Source: Tunicatimonas sp964551335 (lineage in GTDB: Bacteria > Bacteroidota > Bacteroidia > Cytophagales > Cyclobacteriaceae). Taken from it: a stretch of 64,000 nt of DNA. The notes beneath the pieces are model-generated. The model was not told the DNA's origin, did no database searches, and was given only the letters and a program-made list of their open reading frames with translations. A program made the translations under genes and the position numbers. The stretch lies in NCBI GenBank assembly GCA_964551335.1, contig CAZKCO010000001.1, positions 62,001-126,000 of the forward strand, in the 5' to 3' direction. Shown here one piece after another: positions 16,788-26,700 of the stretch. Within the stretch, counting starts at the first letter, position 1. Every line of letters starts with the position of its first letter.

Positions 16788-18206
16788 TTAGGGTGTCAGA
16801 TCAGGTACCTGATCGGCATTTTCTTCTGGAATATGTTTTTTTAACTCAGCGATAATCTCCGAGTAGTCGTGCTGTCCGGCCAGGTTATTCCATTCGTGCG
16901 GATCGTGTTCATGATCATACAATTCCTCGGTGCCATCAGCGTAGCGGATATACCGCCATCGCTCCGCACGGATCGCATGATTGCCCTTCCGGTAGGTCAT
17001 CAGAGCCGGAGGGAACGAGGTATCGCCTTGCAGTAGAGGCACCACGCTCCGTCCGTCCATTCCGTCCGGCCTGGGGAGCCCGCATAGTTCGGCCAGGGTA
17101 GGGTAGATGGTGGTCAGGTCTACCGGCTTTTCTATGACCTTCCCCGGCGTAATCTGTCCGGGGGCTACGATGATGTAGGGAACGTGGGTGGTTTTTTCCC
17201 ACAACGCAAACTTCTCAATGTGCTCCTTTTCTCCCAGATGAAACCCATGATCCGACCACAGCACAATCACGGTATTGTCCCGGTAGGGACTCTGGTCCAG
17301 GGCCTCTATGACCTGGCCCAGCATGGCATCGGCGAAAGAGGCGCAGGCCTGGTAAGCCTGGATGAATTCCCGGTAGGCATCCGGGTCTTCTTCCACGCCC
17401 TGCATCATACCTTTCCAGAACCACTTGGTGTCTTCCAGCAGCGTTGCGGCACCCCGAGGAAGGTCTTTCAAATCGTCCTCCTTAAGCTCGGGTAGGCTTA
17501 GGCTGGTCAGGGGATAATCCTGAAAAAAGGTTTTCGGAGCGAAAAAGGGCGAGTGGGGTTTGTAGATACCGACATTTAGAAAGAAAGGCTGGCGGTGCTC
17601 TTTTTCCAGAAACCGAATGGCATATTCGGTCGTCCTGAAGTCCGCCGTTTCCTCGATATGCTCCGGCCAGGGTCCCCAGTCCGTATTGCGAGACCCGTAC
17701 TCCTCCAGGCCGTTCAGTTTGGCGGGCGGATAGGGCTCGTTGATTTTCATCAACAGAAACTCGTCGAAGGAAGCATCATCGTGAAAGGCCCAGTCGAGAT
17801 GGTGATGAAAGATTTTTCCCGCTCCGCCTACGTAGTAGCCTTGCCCTCCAAAGTACTGCTGTAGGGTAGTGGCATCGGGCAGTGCTCCCCGCCAGTCGGA
17901 GGCATTACCGTAAATACCGGTTTTATGAGGCCGGGTTCCAGTCATGATGGATGAACGGGAAGGATTACAGGCCGGTGATGAGCAGTAGGCTCGGCTGAAG
18001 AAAACGCCCCGGGCCGCCAGCTTCTCCAGATTAGGAGTTTTGATGGGGTTATCCGGATCAAACAGGGTAGTCCAGTCGTTCATATCGTCAATAGCGATAA
18101 ACAGCACGTTCGGACGGTCCGGCGGGGTCATGGCTGTAAACAACCCTATGATAAATATCAACCCGGAGTTTATACCCCACCTTATCATTTTGGTAGTTTT
18201 CGCCAT
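16788..18206 (-). CDS. Secreted sulfatase, iduronate-2-sulfatase-like
   Basis: A 472-residue sulfatase with an N-terminal hydrophobic signal/anchor (residues ~10-27). The metal site is FIAIDDMNDW (D40, D41), and the maturation motif C80-N-P-S-R is in SSPACNPSRSS, the form typical of the iduronate-2-sulfatase/S1_7-like branch. FLNVGIYKPHSPF and LWSDHGFHLGEK support this. Its ATG shares one base with the upstream stop (TAATG), coupling it to the canonical sialidase gene. It probably desulfates the glycan so that the exo-acting sialidases can work; the position specificity is not visible. Confidence 0.9.
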   Translation of the reverse strand: MAKTTKMIRWGINSGLIFIIGLFTAMTPPDRPNVLFIAIDDMNDWTTLFDPDNPIKTPNLEKLAARGVFFSRAYCSSPACNPSRSSIMTGTRPHKTGIYGNASDWRGALPDATTLQQYFGGQGYYVGGAGKIFHHHLDWAFHDDASFDEFLLMKINEPYPPAKLNGLEEYGSRNTDWGPWPEHIEETADFRTTEYAIRFLEKEHRQPFFLNVGIYKPHSPFFAPKTFFQDYPLTSLSLPELKEDDLKDLPRGAATLLEDTKWFWKGMMQGVEEDPDAYREFIQAYQACASFADAMLGQVIEALDQSPYRDNTVIVLWSDHGFHLGEKEHIEKFALWEKTTHVPYIIVAPGQITPGKVIEKPVDLTTIYPTLAELCGLPRPDGMDGRSVVPLLQGDTSFPPALMTYRKGNHAIRAERWRYIRYADGTEELYDHEHDPHEWNNLAGQHDYSEIIAELKKHIPEENADQVPDLTP

Positions 18207-19393
18207 TATTCGTTACTGTTGAAGTTAGACGACTGCAACCATTCTAGGTCAAAGATGGCTAAGCGGATGGTTTCGTAGGCATTTTCTTCGCCCCGCTCGT
18301 ACAAACATCCCACCTTGCCGTTGGGCAGACCGGTCAGAGAGGAGTAGGCGGACGGACCTTCGTACAGGGAGCGGCTTACCGGCCAGCTTTCTCCCTCATC
18401 ATAGCTCATTTTTACGGTCATATTCACCCGGCTAACCGAGGCGGGGTTGGAGAAAAGTAGGATGCTTCTCTGGCCTGTATTGGGCCAGGAATAGCGGACG
18501 ACGCTGGCCTGACATACCGGCTCCAGCAGATCCGGCACATCTTCGGGAGAGGTCCAGCTTAAACCGCCATCGTGGCTGATGGCCTGCGCTCGCCGGTTCC
18601 GCCCGAGATAAGAGCGCATGTTCATGACCAGGGTGCCCTTTCCATCGGCCGCCTCAAAAATTTGGGATTCGTTCATCTTCGGGCGAATGACACCCCCTAG
18701 CTTCCAGGTTTCTCCTTGGTCGTCGCTGTAGATCACATGCGCGCCGTATTCGAAGGGACCACCTCGCAGGTCACCATCCGGATCGTCGTAACTATGGTTG
18801 GCCGGGATGACCAGCCGGCCCCGATACTGCCCGTGCTTGATCTGTATGCCTACGCCGGGCCCGGTAGCGTACCATCCCCATTCCGGCTGCTTAGCCGAGG
18901 AAGTGATTTCCCGGGGCTGGCTCCAGGTCTGCCCTTCGTCAGTGCTCTGAGTTACGTATACCCGGCGGGTATCCTGACTGGTTTTATGGATAATATCCGA
19001 CTCATGATCGTCACCCCGGTTCCAGGTCATCACCAGAAAGATTGTTCCGGTCACAGTATCCACGACCGGACAGGGGTTGCCGCATACATTTTCTCCGTCA
19101 TCCCATACCAGCTGCGTTTCACTCCAGGACGCTCCGTTATCGGTAGAACGTTTCATAAGCAGGTCAATATTGCCGGTATCTCCTCCCCCTTCCTTTCGTC
19201 CTTCGCAGAAGGCCAGTACCGTGCCGGCCGGAGTGGTGATCAGCGAGGGAATCCGGTAGGTATGGTATCCTCCAGCTCCCTTTTCAAACAACACCTTCTC
19301 GCTTAGAGCGGAAGATTCATAATTTTGCCCAAAGGCGAAAAAGGAAGCAAACAGAAAAAAGAAACAGGGTAAGTTGGTCAGGTTGGTGCTCAT
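18206..19393 (-). CDS. nanH: Canonical exo-alpha-sialidase (GH33)
   Basis: A 395-residue secreted sialidase with a signal peptide ending FAFGQ. All hallmark GH33 features are visible: the first arginine in HTYRIPSL (R47), acid/base Asp region GGGDTGNIDL, five Asp-boxes (STDNGASW, STDEGQTW, SDDQGETW, SHDGGLSW, SYDEGESW), second arginine region MNMRSYLGR, third arginine in SVSRVNM, and Tyr/Glu in SAYSSLT and LYERG. It should release terminal sialic acid (or KDN-like acids) in the periplasm or at the cell surface. Coupled to the downstream sulfatase by a TAATG overlap. Confidence 0.9.
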   Translation of the reverse strand: MSTNLTNLPCFFFLFASFFAFGQNYESSALSEKVLFEKGAGGYHTYRIPSLITTPAGTVLAFCEGRKEGGGDTGNIDLLMKRSTDNGASWSETQLVWDDGENVCGNPCPVVDTVTGTIFLVMTWNRGDDHESDIIHKTSQDTRRVYVTQSTDEGQTWSQPREITSSAKQPEWGWYATGPGVGIQIKHGQYRGRLVIPANHSYDDPDGDLRGGPFEYGAHVIYSDDQGETWKLGGVIRPKMNESQIFEAADGKGTLVMNMRSYLGRNRRAQAISHDGGLSWTSPEDVPDLLEPVCQASVVRYSWPNTGQRSILLFSNPASVSRVNMTVKMSYDEGESWPVSRSLYEGPSAYSSLTGLPNGKVGCLYERGEENAYETIRLAIFDLEWLQSSNFNSNE

Positions 19394-19401
19394 AAATCAA
19401 T

Positions 19402-20580
19402 TTAGTTTTCTTTAGTACGTAGTCTCCCAAACCGGATCACCGTTCGTTTGCGGTCCGGGTCGTTGGAGCTATCCCAAGTGCATAGCCACTCACCGGCCTT
19501 TTCCTCGATCAGGGTAGGGTAGCTGTTGCGGTTGTTATCAAAATAAAATTTTCGGGCTTCCGACCACTCCCGGTTAGGAGGTTTTATTTTATACCACAGC
19601 TCTTTCCTTTCCCAGGCCGGGCCGCTGGAGTAAACATAAATGTGGTTACCCAGGCTGTCTTTTCCAAAAAATGCTTTGGCGACGGCATTATACAGCTCGG
19701 GTTCGGGTTGGGCGGTACTCCAGGTCCGGCCTCCATCGGTGCTGACGGATGAGTAAGCTACCGGTGGGTCGAGCTGTTTATAGTCTTCGTAGGTGGCCGT
19801 GCGGGTCACCATTTTGAGTTCGCCCGGTTTACTGCCTTCGGCAATGTTGCCTTCGTGCAAAAACACTTTAGGTTCCGGTAGCGGTACATATCCGGCCAGC
19901 TTCCAGTGCATCAGGTCGCGGCTTTCCAGCACAAACTGCCGCCGGTCGCCGTGCGGATCAGCGTGTTTGGTATTGCGGTGAACAGGCAATAAGTACCGAG
20001 CCCCGTCACCTTCCGGTAATTTTTTCACCCCGGCGATGGTGATGATGGGCGAATGGTGGTCTATCATCAGCTCTATCGGAAACCAGGTAAGCCCACCGTC
20101 ACCGGAATAAGCAGCCACCATTTCACTTTCTTCGCTGTTGCGGTAATAGCGCGGGGTGCGCATGGCAAAGCACCAGATGATATCCTGCTCCGGGTCCTTA
20201 TACAGTACGGCATTGGCATAGGCAAACTGCTGAGTACCATTGGGAAGCTGAGAATCAAAAATAGTGATCGGTACCCCCCATGTTTTACCTTGATCCCGGC
20301 TCACCGAACAGACGATGTCGCCCATATCCACTTTTCCTTTTAACTGACGGCTGTAGGCGATCACGTACGTTTGTGCATCCCAGTGGGTCAGGTACGGCTG
20401 CCATATTTTGTCATAAAGGCTGTTTTCTGCCAGTTCATCTACTGTCACGATATCGGTAACATCGCCGGTGGATGGCTGAGCGGATGTTTCAATGATAATT
20501 AGCATCAATGTTAAAATGATCCAGCTAAACTTGTTCATAAAAAGATTCTTTAAGTATGTGAGCAGTGATGGTTCATTCAT
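19402..20580 (-). CDS. Divergent BNR-repeat secreted protein
   Basis: Up to 392 residues. The first ATG overlaps the upstream gene by 8 bp, but a start 14 codons in (20538) begins a clean signal peptide (MNKFSWIILTLMLIIIETSA) and is the likelier one. Three Asp-boxes (SRDQGKTW, SGDGGLTW, STDGGRTW) define a BNR propeller. The canonical YRIP motif is absent, and the segment YLTHWDAQTYVIAYSRQ takes its place. It belongs to the sialidase-like set of this PUL; catalysis is unproven and the substrate may differ. Confidence 0.7.
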   Translation of the reverse strand: MNEPSLLTYLKNLFMNKFSWIILTLMLIIIETSAQPSTGDVTDIVTVDELAENSLYDKIWQPYLTHWDAQTYVIAYSRQLKGKVDMGDIVCSVSRDQGKTWGVPITIFDSQLPNGTQQFAYANAVLYKDPEQDIIWCFAMRTPRYYRNSEESEMVAAYSGDGGLTWFPIELMIDHHSPIITIAGVKKLPEGDGARYLLPVHRNTKHADPHGDRRQFVLESRDLMHWKLAGYVPLPEPKVFLHEGNIAEGSKPGELKMVTRTATYEDYKQLDPPVAYSSVSTDGGRTWSTAQPEPELYNAVAKAFFGKDSLGNHIYVYSSGPAWERKELWYKIKPPNREWSEARKFYFDNNRNSYPTLIEEKAGEWLCTWDSSNDPDRKRTVIRFGRLRTKEN

Positions 20581-22213
20581 TTAACAGTTCGTCCAGGGTG
20601 ATCTGCTGAAAGGTAAGGTCGGCCTGGCTGCCCTCGTACACAATGCCAATGGTGTTTTCGTCGATGCTGGTCAGGCAGGAGTAGCCTCGTCCTTTTCCTT
20701 CGTCCAGCAGCAGCCAGTGCTCCTTAGGCCAGGTCATGCCATCATCGAAGCTCATCTTGACCGTGATATGATCCCGCTGATACTTGGAGTTGGGATTCGA
20801 GAACAGCAGAATGCTCTTAGTGCCGTTATCGTATTGATGTTTGTGCAGACTGGCCATGCAGGTGGGCTCCGGTAGCGCCCCATGATGGGTGGGGTGCCGT
20901 TCCCAGCTCTGCCCCAGATCGTGGGTGACAAAGACTGCCCGCCCATTGGTTTCGGACTTATTCTGCCGGTTGCGGTTGTCCCGCATATTGAGCATCAGAC
21001 TGCCGTCACTGAGCTGCACCACCGCACACTCGGTGGTATTGGAGTAGGCCGGTTTGCTCGTGACCCAGGTCTTACCCTGGTCGCGGCTGTAGGTGATGTT
21101 GGAAAAGGATTCCCCGGAAGCATTTCTTCCCTGAGTAGGAAAAACCAGGGTGCCATCGGTCATCACAATGCCCCGACCCGGTGCCGGAGCCCAGAGCCAC
21201 CATTCCTCCTGTTTACCCATTTTAGTCAGGTTCACCGGTTCACTCCAGGTGAGGCCGTCATCGGTGCTTTTAGTGATCAGGAACTGGGACGTTTGTTTTA
21301 CATCGTAGCCGGGTTGCGACCCCTTATTGCGCCACTGGTGTTCCCAGGCATTACTTTCGGCGGTGAGGCCGGCAATCCATTGCCCGTCTTCATCCAGTAC
21401 GCCGTGCATCCACAGGCCGGCTACGTAGATGTCGTCGGTGTTCGGATCGGCCAGTATGCAGGGGTCACTTACCCCATTAAACTTTTCCGGAAGCCCGCCC
21501 CACTCGTTCTTGTCGAGCACTACCTGCATAGGACCCCACGATTGGCCGTCGTCGGTGCTTCGGTTCAACCCGATGTCAATATCTCCCTGAAGGTCCCGGG
21601 AAGAGTTGCGGCGGGCGTCGTACACAGCTAGTAACGTTCCGTTTTTCGAGGTGGTTAGGCCGGGAATACGATAGGTGTGCACTCCATCCTGTTGGTGCTG
21701 CCTCAGGGCCAGGCCCAGTCTGAGCCGGATAGTGTCTCCCGCTGAGGATAGCTCGGCCGGGCCATCATTGAAGACCGCACCGCTTAAGGAAGCATCCACA
21801 AAATGCGGTAGATCCGCCCGTTCATCCACTTCGTAGGAAACCCAGAAATTATGGGTGCCGGGTGCCAGGTTGAGCTTCTCTATGAACCGCATTTCCTGAT
21901 CGGGAGAAGACTCCTCGGCGTAGGGCTGTTCTTCGGAAAACAGGGTGTCGGCAGCCGTGTAAAAGAGGCGCACCTTTCTGATGTCATTCAGGTCAGACGT
22001 ACCTCGAGTCGATATCTGAAGCTCTTTCAGCGTTTGAGCCTGGGTAGCGTCCATGGCAATCCTCAGTACCGGGTTATTTTCTTTATGCTTTAGTACCGGG
22101 ATCTGCGCCTGTTCCGTCCGGACCTGCACGCCGGTGAGTTGTGCTGTCGCCCAGTGGGTCATCAGCCAGAGCCCGGCCAAAATAAGTTGCTGGGATATTA
22201 GTTGGTATTTCAT
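20573..22213 (-). CDS. nanH: Multidomain exo-alpha-sialidase (GH33) with N-terminal beta domain
   Basis: A 546-residue secreted sialidase. After a signal peptide (to ~24), residues ~28-150 form the N-terminal domain found in Bacteroides-type neuraminidases (BNR_assoc_N-like; LKELQISTRGTSDLNDIRKV, GTHNFWVSYEVDERA). The propeller then shows HTYRIPGL (R182), Asp in LQGDIDIG, Asp-boxes (STDDGQSW, STDDGLTW, SRDQGKTW, SFDDGMTW), TTECAVVQ (Glu), NMRDNR, KYQRDHI (third Arg), GYSCLT (Tyr) and VYEGS. This is the best-supported active sialidase here and the first enzyme after SusD. A stem-loop separates it from susD. Confidence 0.92.
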   Translation of the reverse strand: MKYQLISQQLILAGLWLMTHWATAQLTGVQVRTEQAQIPVLKHKENNPVLRIAMDATQAQTLKELQISTRGTSDLNDIRKVRLFYTAADTLFSEEQPYAEESSPDQEMRFIEKLNLAPGTHNFWVSYEVDERADLPHFVDASLSGAVFNDGPAELSSAGDTIRLRLGLALRQHQQDGVHTYRIPGLTTSKNGTLLAVYDARRNSSRDLQGDIDIGLNRSTDDGQSWGPMQVVLDKNEWGGLPEKFNGVSDPCILADPNTDDIYVAGLWMHGVLDEDGQWIAGLTAESNAWEHQWRNKGSQPGYDVKQTSQFLITKSTDDGLTWSEPVNLTKMGKQEEWWLWAPAPGRGIVMTDGTLVFPTQGRNASGESFSNITYSRDQGKTWVTSKPAYSNTTECAVVQLSDGSLMLNMRDNRNRQNKSETNGRAVFVTHDLGQSWERHPTHHGALPEPTCMASLHKHQYDNGTKSILLFSNPNSKYQRDHITVKMSFDDGMTWPKEHWLLLDEGKGRGYSCLTSIDENTIGIVYEGSQADLTFQQITLDELLNE

Positions 22214-22246
22214 CGTGCCATCTGTTGGAAGAAGCTGGTAAAGACT

Positions 22247-22278
22247 CCGGTGTCCTGCGAAAAACTTCAGGATACCGG
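22247..22278 (-). promoter_or_regulatory. Intergenic stem-loop between susD and the sialidase operon
   Basis: CCGGTGTCCTG (22247-22257) pairs with CAGGATACCGG (22268-22278) over 11 bp, with one G-T wobble and a 10-base loop. No T tract follows on the minus strand, so it is not a standard terminator. Placed just after susC-susD, it could protect the upstream mRNA from decay or cause partial attenuation, making the SusCD proteins more abundant than the enzymes. Confidence 0.55.
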
Positions 22279-22303
22279 AATCATGCTGTAGCTTGCCATC
22301 TAT

Positions 22304-23770
22304 TTAGTACCCCGGGGTTTGTTCAATTATAGGATTTTGGGCAATCACCGACTGCTCGACCGGCCAATATAGCGGAATAGTTTTGCCTACCAGATTGGGT
22401 ACGAATTCGTATACATCGATGGTGCCGTCGGCATGGAATCGTCGGAGATCCCACCATCGCTTTAGTTCCAGGAACAGTTCCCGCCCCCGTTCGTCCAGTA
22501 TCGCTCGGTTTACCGAGGACTGATCCGTGGGGCCGGCATAGTCGCCGATATTGGCCCGATTACGAACCCGGTTCAGAGCTACTAGGGCGTTGGGTATATC
22601 GTTTTTTGCAGCGTACGCCTCGGCGAGTAACAGCAGCATATCCGCCCACCGGTAAATGATGATATCATCGGTATATTGACGGATTCCATCAAATACCTCT
22701 CCTCGAAACTTGTTTTGGGAAAAGGATGAAGTATCGGGTTCGGTGTTGGAATCGTCACCGTCGGCCTGCAGCATCGGGACAAACGTGATGTCCCGGCGGA
22801 TATCACTGGGATTAGTGAACAGTTGTCGGATCCGTTGGCTGGGAGCGTAATTATGTCGGGCACCGAAAGAAGGAGAGGAGGGCACCCACGGGCTCAGTTC
22901 ACTGTTGAAATCAATGTCGGTGCGGGGCGTGCTTTGGCTAGCATAATGACTGACGGATTCATCACGGCTGTTGTACAGCGCAAAAATGATCTCTACATTT
23001 TTCTTGTTGTCGGCCCGGAAGATAGATGCAAAATCATCCTGAATAAGGCCGATGCCGGTGTTTTCAATCATTTCAATGGCCGACAGGGCGACATCGAAAT
23101 CGGCGGTACCGCCGCCCAGCACTTTCCCGCTCCACATCTTCACATCGGCCAGCAAGGCGTACGCGGCGGGTTTGGAAGCGAAGTTTTTATCGGTAAACCC
23201 ATCCGTGGGGAAGAGGGCCAGAGCTTCCTCTACATCAGCGTTGATCTGAGCCATTACCTGCTCGGCGGGAGTTCGGGCCAATAATTCAGCCTCCGCCGAT
23301 CGGATCGGTTCTAACACCAACGGAACATCGCCCCATATCCGGGTCATGTAAAAGTAGTAAAACGCCCGCAGAAACAGGGCTTCCGCTTTGGTTTGGGCTG
23401 CTACGGCTTCCGTTCGAAAAGACAGGTCGTCCACCTGAGCCAGTAGAAAATTAATGTTGTACAGGGCGCTGTAAAACCCCAGCCAGTTCGGGCCGTTGCC
23501 CGCATTCAGGTTGGCGGCCCAGGCTTCCGAAACCGTACCGATTTTACCGACATCGAAGGCTTCACTTCGATCGATGCTAAAGACGGTTTCGTTGATATCC
23601 TCTTTTAAATCCCGGTACGACCCGATCAGCAGTGCCCGGGCCTCTTCGCCGTTGGCCGGAAACCCTTCGGCAACGATCTCGGATTTGATATCTACTTCCA
23701 GCACATCTTCGCAGCCGAGTAGAGTAAATACCAGCAGTAGAGAGCCAATGAAGGAAATTATATTTTTCAT
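22304..23770 (-). CDS. susD: SusD/RagB-family glycan-binding lipoprotein, PUL 1
   Basis: A 488-residue SusD homologue. The lipoprotein signal is MKNIISFIGSLLLVFTLLGC with the lipobox LLGC followed by EDV. Family features include AEALFLRAFYYFYMTRIWGDVPLV, LAEAYAAKNDIPNALVALNR and a C-terminal ELFLELKRWWDLRRF. It forms the surface lid over the SusC channel and captures the glycan. It is 24 bp downstream of susC and clearly co-transcribed with it. The ligand should match the operon's sialidases and sulfatases. Confidence 0.93.
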   Translation of the reverse strand: MKNIISFIGSLLLVFTLLGCEDVLEVDIKSEIVAEGFPANGEEARALLIGSYRDLKEDINETVFSIDRSEAFDVGKIGTVSEAWAANLNAGNGPNWLGFYSALYNINFLLAQVDDLSFRTEAVAAQTKAEALFLRAFYYFYMTRIWGDVPLVLEPIRSAEAELLARTPAEQVMAQINADVEEALALFPTDGFTDKNFASKPAAYALLADVKMWSGKVLGGGTADFDVALSAIEMIENTGIGLIQDDFASIFRADNKKNVEIIFALYNSRDESVSHYASQSTPRTDIDFNSELSPWVPSSPSFGARHNYAPSQRIRQLFTNPSDIRRDITFVPMLQADGDDSNTEPDTSSFSQNKFRGEVFDGIRQYTDDIIIYRWADMLLLLAEAYAAKNDIPNALVALNRVRNRANIGDYAGPTDQSSVNRAILDERGRELFLELKRWWDLRRFHADGTIDVYEFVPNLVGKTIPLYWPVEQSVIAQNPIIEQTPGY

Positions 23771-23794
23771 GATCTTTGAGTTTTCTGGTTAGAA

Positions 23795-26700
23795 TTAAAG
23801 CCCGGCCGTAAGCCTGATGCGAAATTGTAAAGGACGGGGATAGATGCCTTCGTCAATGCCGTCGTAGTGCTCGGGTGTGAGTCCGTCGTAACGGGTCAGG
23901 TAACCCAGATTGTATAGTTCCAGGCTTAGGCGTGTATCGGTGAAACCGGCTTTATTTACTAGATCTGTGGGGAGTTGATAAGACAGGGAAACTTCCCGAA
24001 AGGCCAGCCAGTCGCCTTCGTGGTAGTAAAACGTCTGATCGGCCCCGTCCCCCGAGCCATTGCTGATTTCCCGGTTGGAAGTATTATGTAAGGTCCGGAA
24101 GTGGTTTCTCGGGCCATTATCGAAGTCAGAGGCAACGTCATATCTGGGCATAGCCGCTTGGTCGCCCTGCTCCTGCCACATCCCTCCGTCGATTACGTCG
24201 GTAAGGGTCATCACATTGTTACGGGCATTTCCGTTGGAACGCGATCGCCATCCGTTGCTAATCACGTGTCCAGTGGCCCAGTCCATTACGAACCGAAGCG
24301 ACAGGTTCTTATAGGTGAAGGTATTGAGCCAGCCGCCTCGCTGGTTCGGGTCGGGATAGCCCACGAACACCAAATCCCGTACATCGATGATATTATCGCC
24401 GTTGGTATCCCGCCAGATGGCATCGCCGCCGTTTTTCTGCCCTCCGTACAGGGTCCGGTATCCGCCCGACATCAGTAGGTCGTCCGGCGCTTCTGCGGCT
24501 TCGGCATCGGTTGTGTATACACCCATATACTCGAAGGCCCAGAGCCCGAACGGTCTTTCTCCCTCGGCCAGTCCACCGACCTGCACTTCGTTGCCGTTTT
24601 CATCCCATATAATCCCCCCGTTGATCCGGTTTTTCGCGTTGTCGTTGTCTGGAAGCTCAGTAATTGTCTGCTGGTTGAAGGCAAAGTTAAAGTTGACATC
24701 CCAGATAAAGTCACCGGTTTGCACGGCGGTGCCTCCGATTTCGACTTCAATCCCCCGGTTTCTCAGGCTGCCAAAATTACTTCGGATAAAACCAAACCCG
24801 GTCTGGGCTGGCAGGGGGCGGTCGATAAGTCGGTCGGAGGTAAGCTTGTTGTAAAAGTCAACCAACACGTTGACCCGGTTCTTAAACAAGCCGACGTCCA
24901 GGCCAATATCGGTGGTAGTGGTGGTTTCCCACTTCAGATCGAAGTTGGGCAAGCGACTGGCACGTACGCCCCCAATCAATTGGTACGACGTAGGCGAGAA
25001 TAATCCGCGGGTATCGGAAATGCTGAGATTATCATTCCCTGCCTGCCCCCAACTGGCCCGCAGCTTTAGGCGGCTTATCGGCTCTACGGTAAAGAAGCTC
25101 TCCTGGTGCAGGTTCCAGCCCGCCGATACCGCCGGGAAAAGGCCCCACTGGTTATTGGTAGCAAACCGGGAAGATCCGTCGTACCGAAGGCTGAACCCAA
25201 ACAGGTACTTCGCTTTGAAATCGTAGTTTAGTCGGCCGAAAAAACTCAGTAACTTTCCTTCGCTGTAGAATGAGGTGACGCGTTCCCGTTCGGTTTCGGA
25301 AGCATTCAGCGTGGTGATCAGGTCAGTGGGAGCGTTGGCTCCATCCCCTCTGAAGCTCTCTTCGGTATCTTGTACGTACTGGGTACCTAGTAAGGCATTC
25401 ACATTATGCCCTTCGCCGATAATTTTGTCGTAGGTCAACAGTCCGTCAATCATGACCTGATTAAACGTATCGTGATCCCGTCGCATGTCTCGGCTCGAAA
25501 TTTCCGGGGAAGCCCGCTCAAACCGATCCAGCAGGTTCTCCCGACGGTAAACAGAGGCACTCGATTTCAACGACAGCCCATCCGTAATTTCGTAGTCGAA
25601 ACCAAGCCGGAACTGGGTTCGGAAGTTACGGTAGGAATCGTCCTGGTAGAACAGTTCGTGCTCGATATTCCGGGGCGAGCCGGGACTTTCTCCCAGGGCT
25701 GGGGTGCCATCGTCATTCCATATACGGTAGGTATGCGGTAAGCGGGACGAGCGGTTGATCGTGCCATTATCACTTCGGGGCTGCTCGATGTTATCGAACT
25801 GATAGTTAAAACCAGCCTCTACCCTCAAATTTTCCCGTATATTATATACTCCGTTGGCCAGGGCAGTAAAGCGATCGGAGGCGGTTCCCCGAACGGTCCC
25901 TTCCTGTCCTAGGTAGCCGATGCTGACGTTGTAGTTTCCATTTTCTCCTCCTCCGGAAGCATTAATGTTTACATCATGAGAGGTGCCAGTCTGGAACAAG
26001 TGGTTTTCATCATAGTTATTGTCTTTAAACAGGATGATTCGTCCCGTCACGGGGTCCTCCATGGTTTGGAACCCCTGTTCGTTGATGAGTCCATCTACGT
26101 AGGGCTGGCCTTCCACTGCCACTACGTCATCCAGAAAAACGGTAGTCACTCGTTCCTGCCCGTATTCGCCCGGTTCACTAATCACCTGCGTGGAATAGCC
26201 GAACTGGGTATCGTTGAGCCGCTCTCCCGGATTACCCAGGTTGATCCCCCGCTGAGCCGCAATCCGCGAAACCCGGATATAGTCTTCTGCACTGGTCCAG
26301 GGGTACTGGCGAATTTGCTCATCAATACCGTAGGCGTACTGCACCCGAATCCGTCCGCCCTGCGCCCCTTTTCCGGTTTTGGTATTGATCAGAATGACCC
26401 CGTTGGCGGCGCGGGCCCCGTAGATTGCCGCTGAGGCGGCATCCTTGAGCACTTCAATTGATTCAATGTCGTTGGGGTTAATTCCTACCAGGTCTTCCCG
26501 AAAGACACCGTCTACGACGTAGAGTGGTTCGTTATTCTGGTCTCGGGGATTTGGCGTAGTACCGCCCCGGATAAATACCTGCGCCCCATCGCCGGGTTGC
26601 CCCGAGGTAACATTTACACTTAGTCCCGCGGCTCTTCCCTGAAGGGCCTGCACCGGGTGCACCGAGGGAGTATTCTGGATACTGGCCCCTTCCACCTTGG

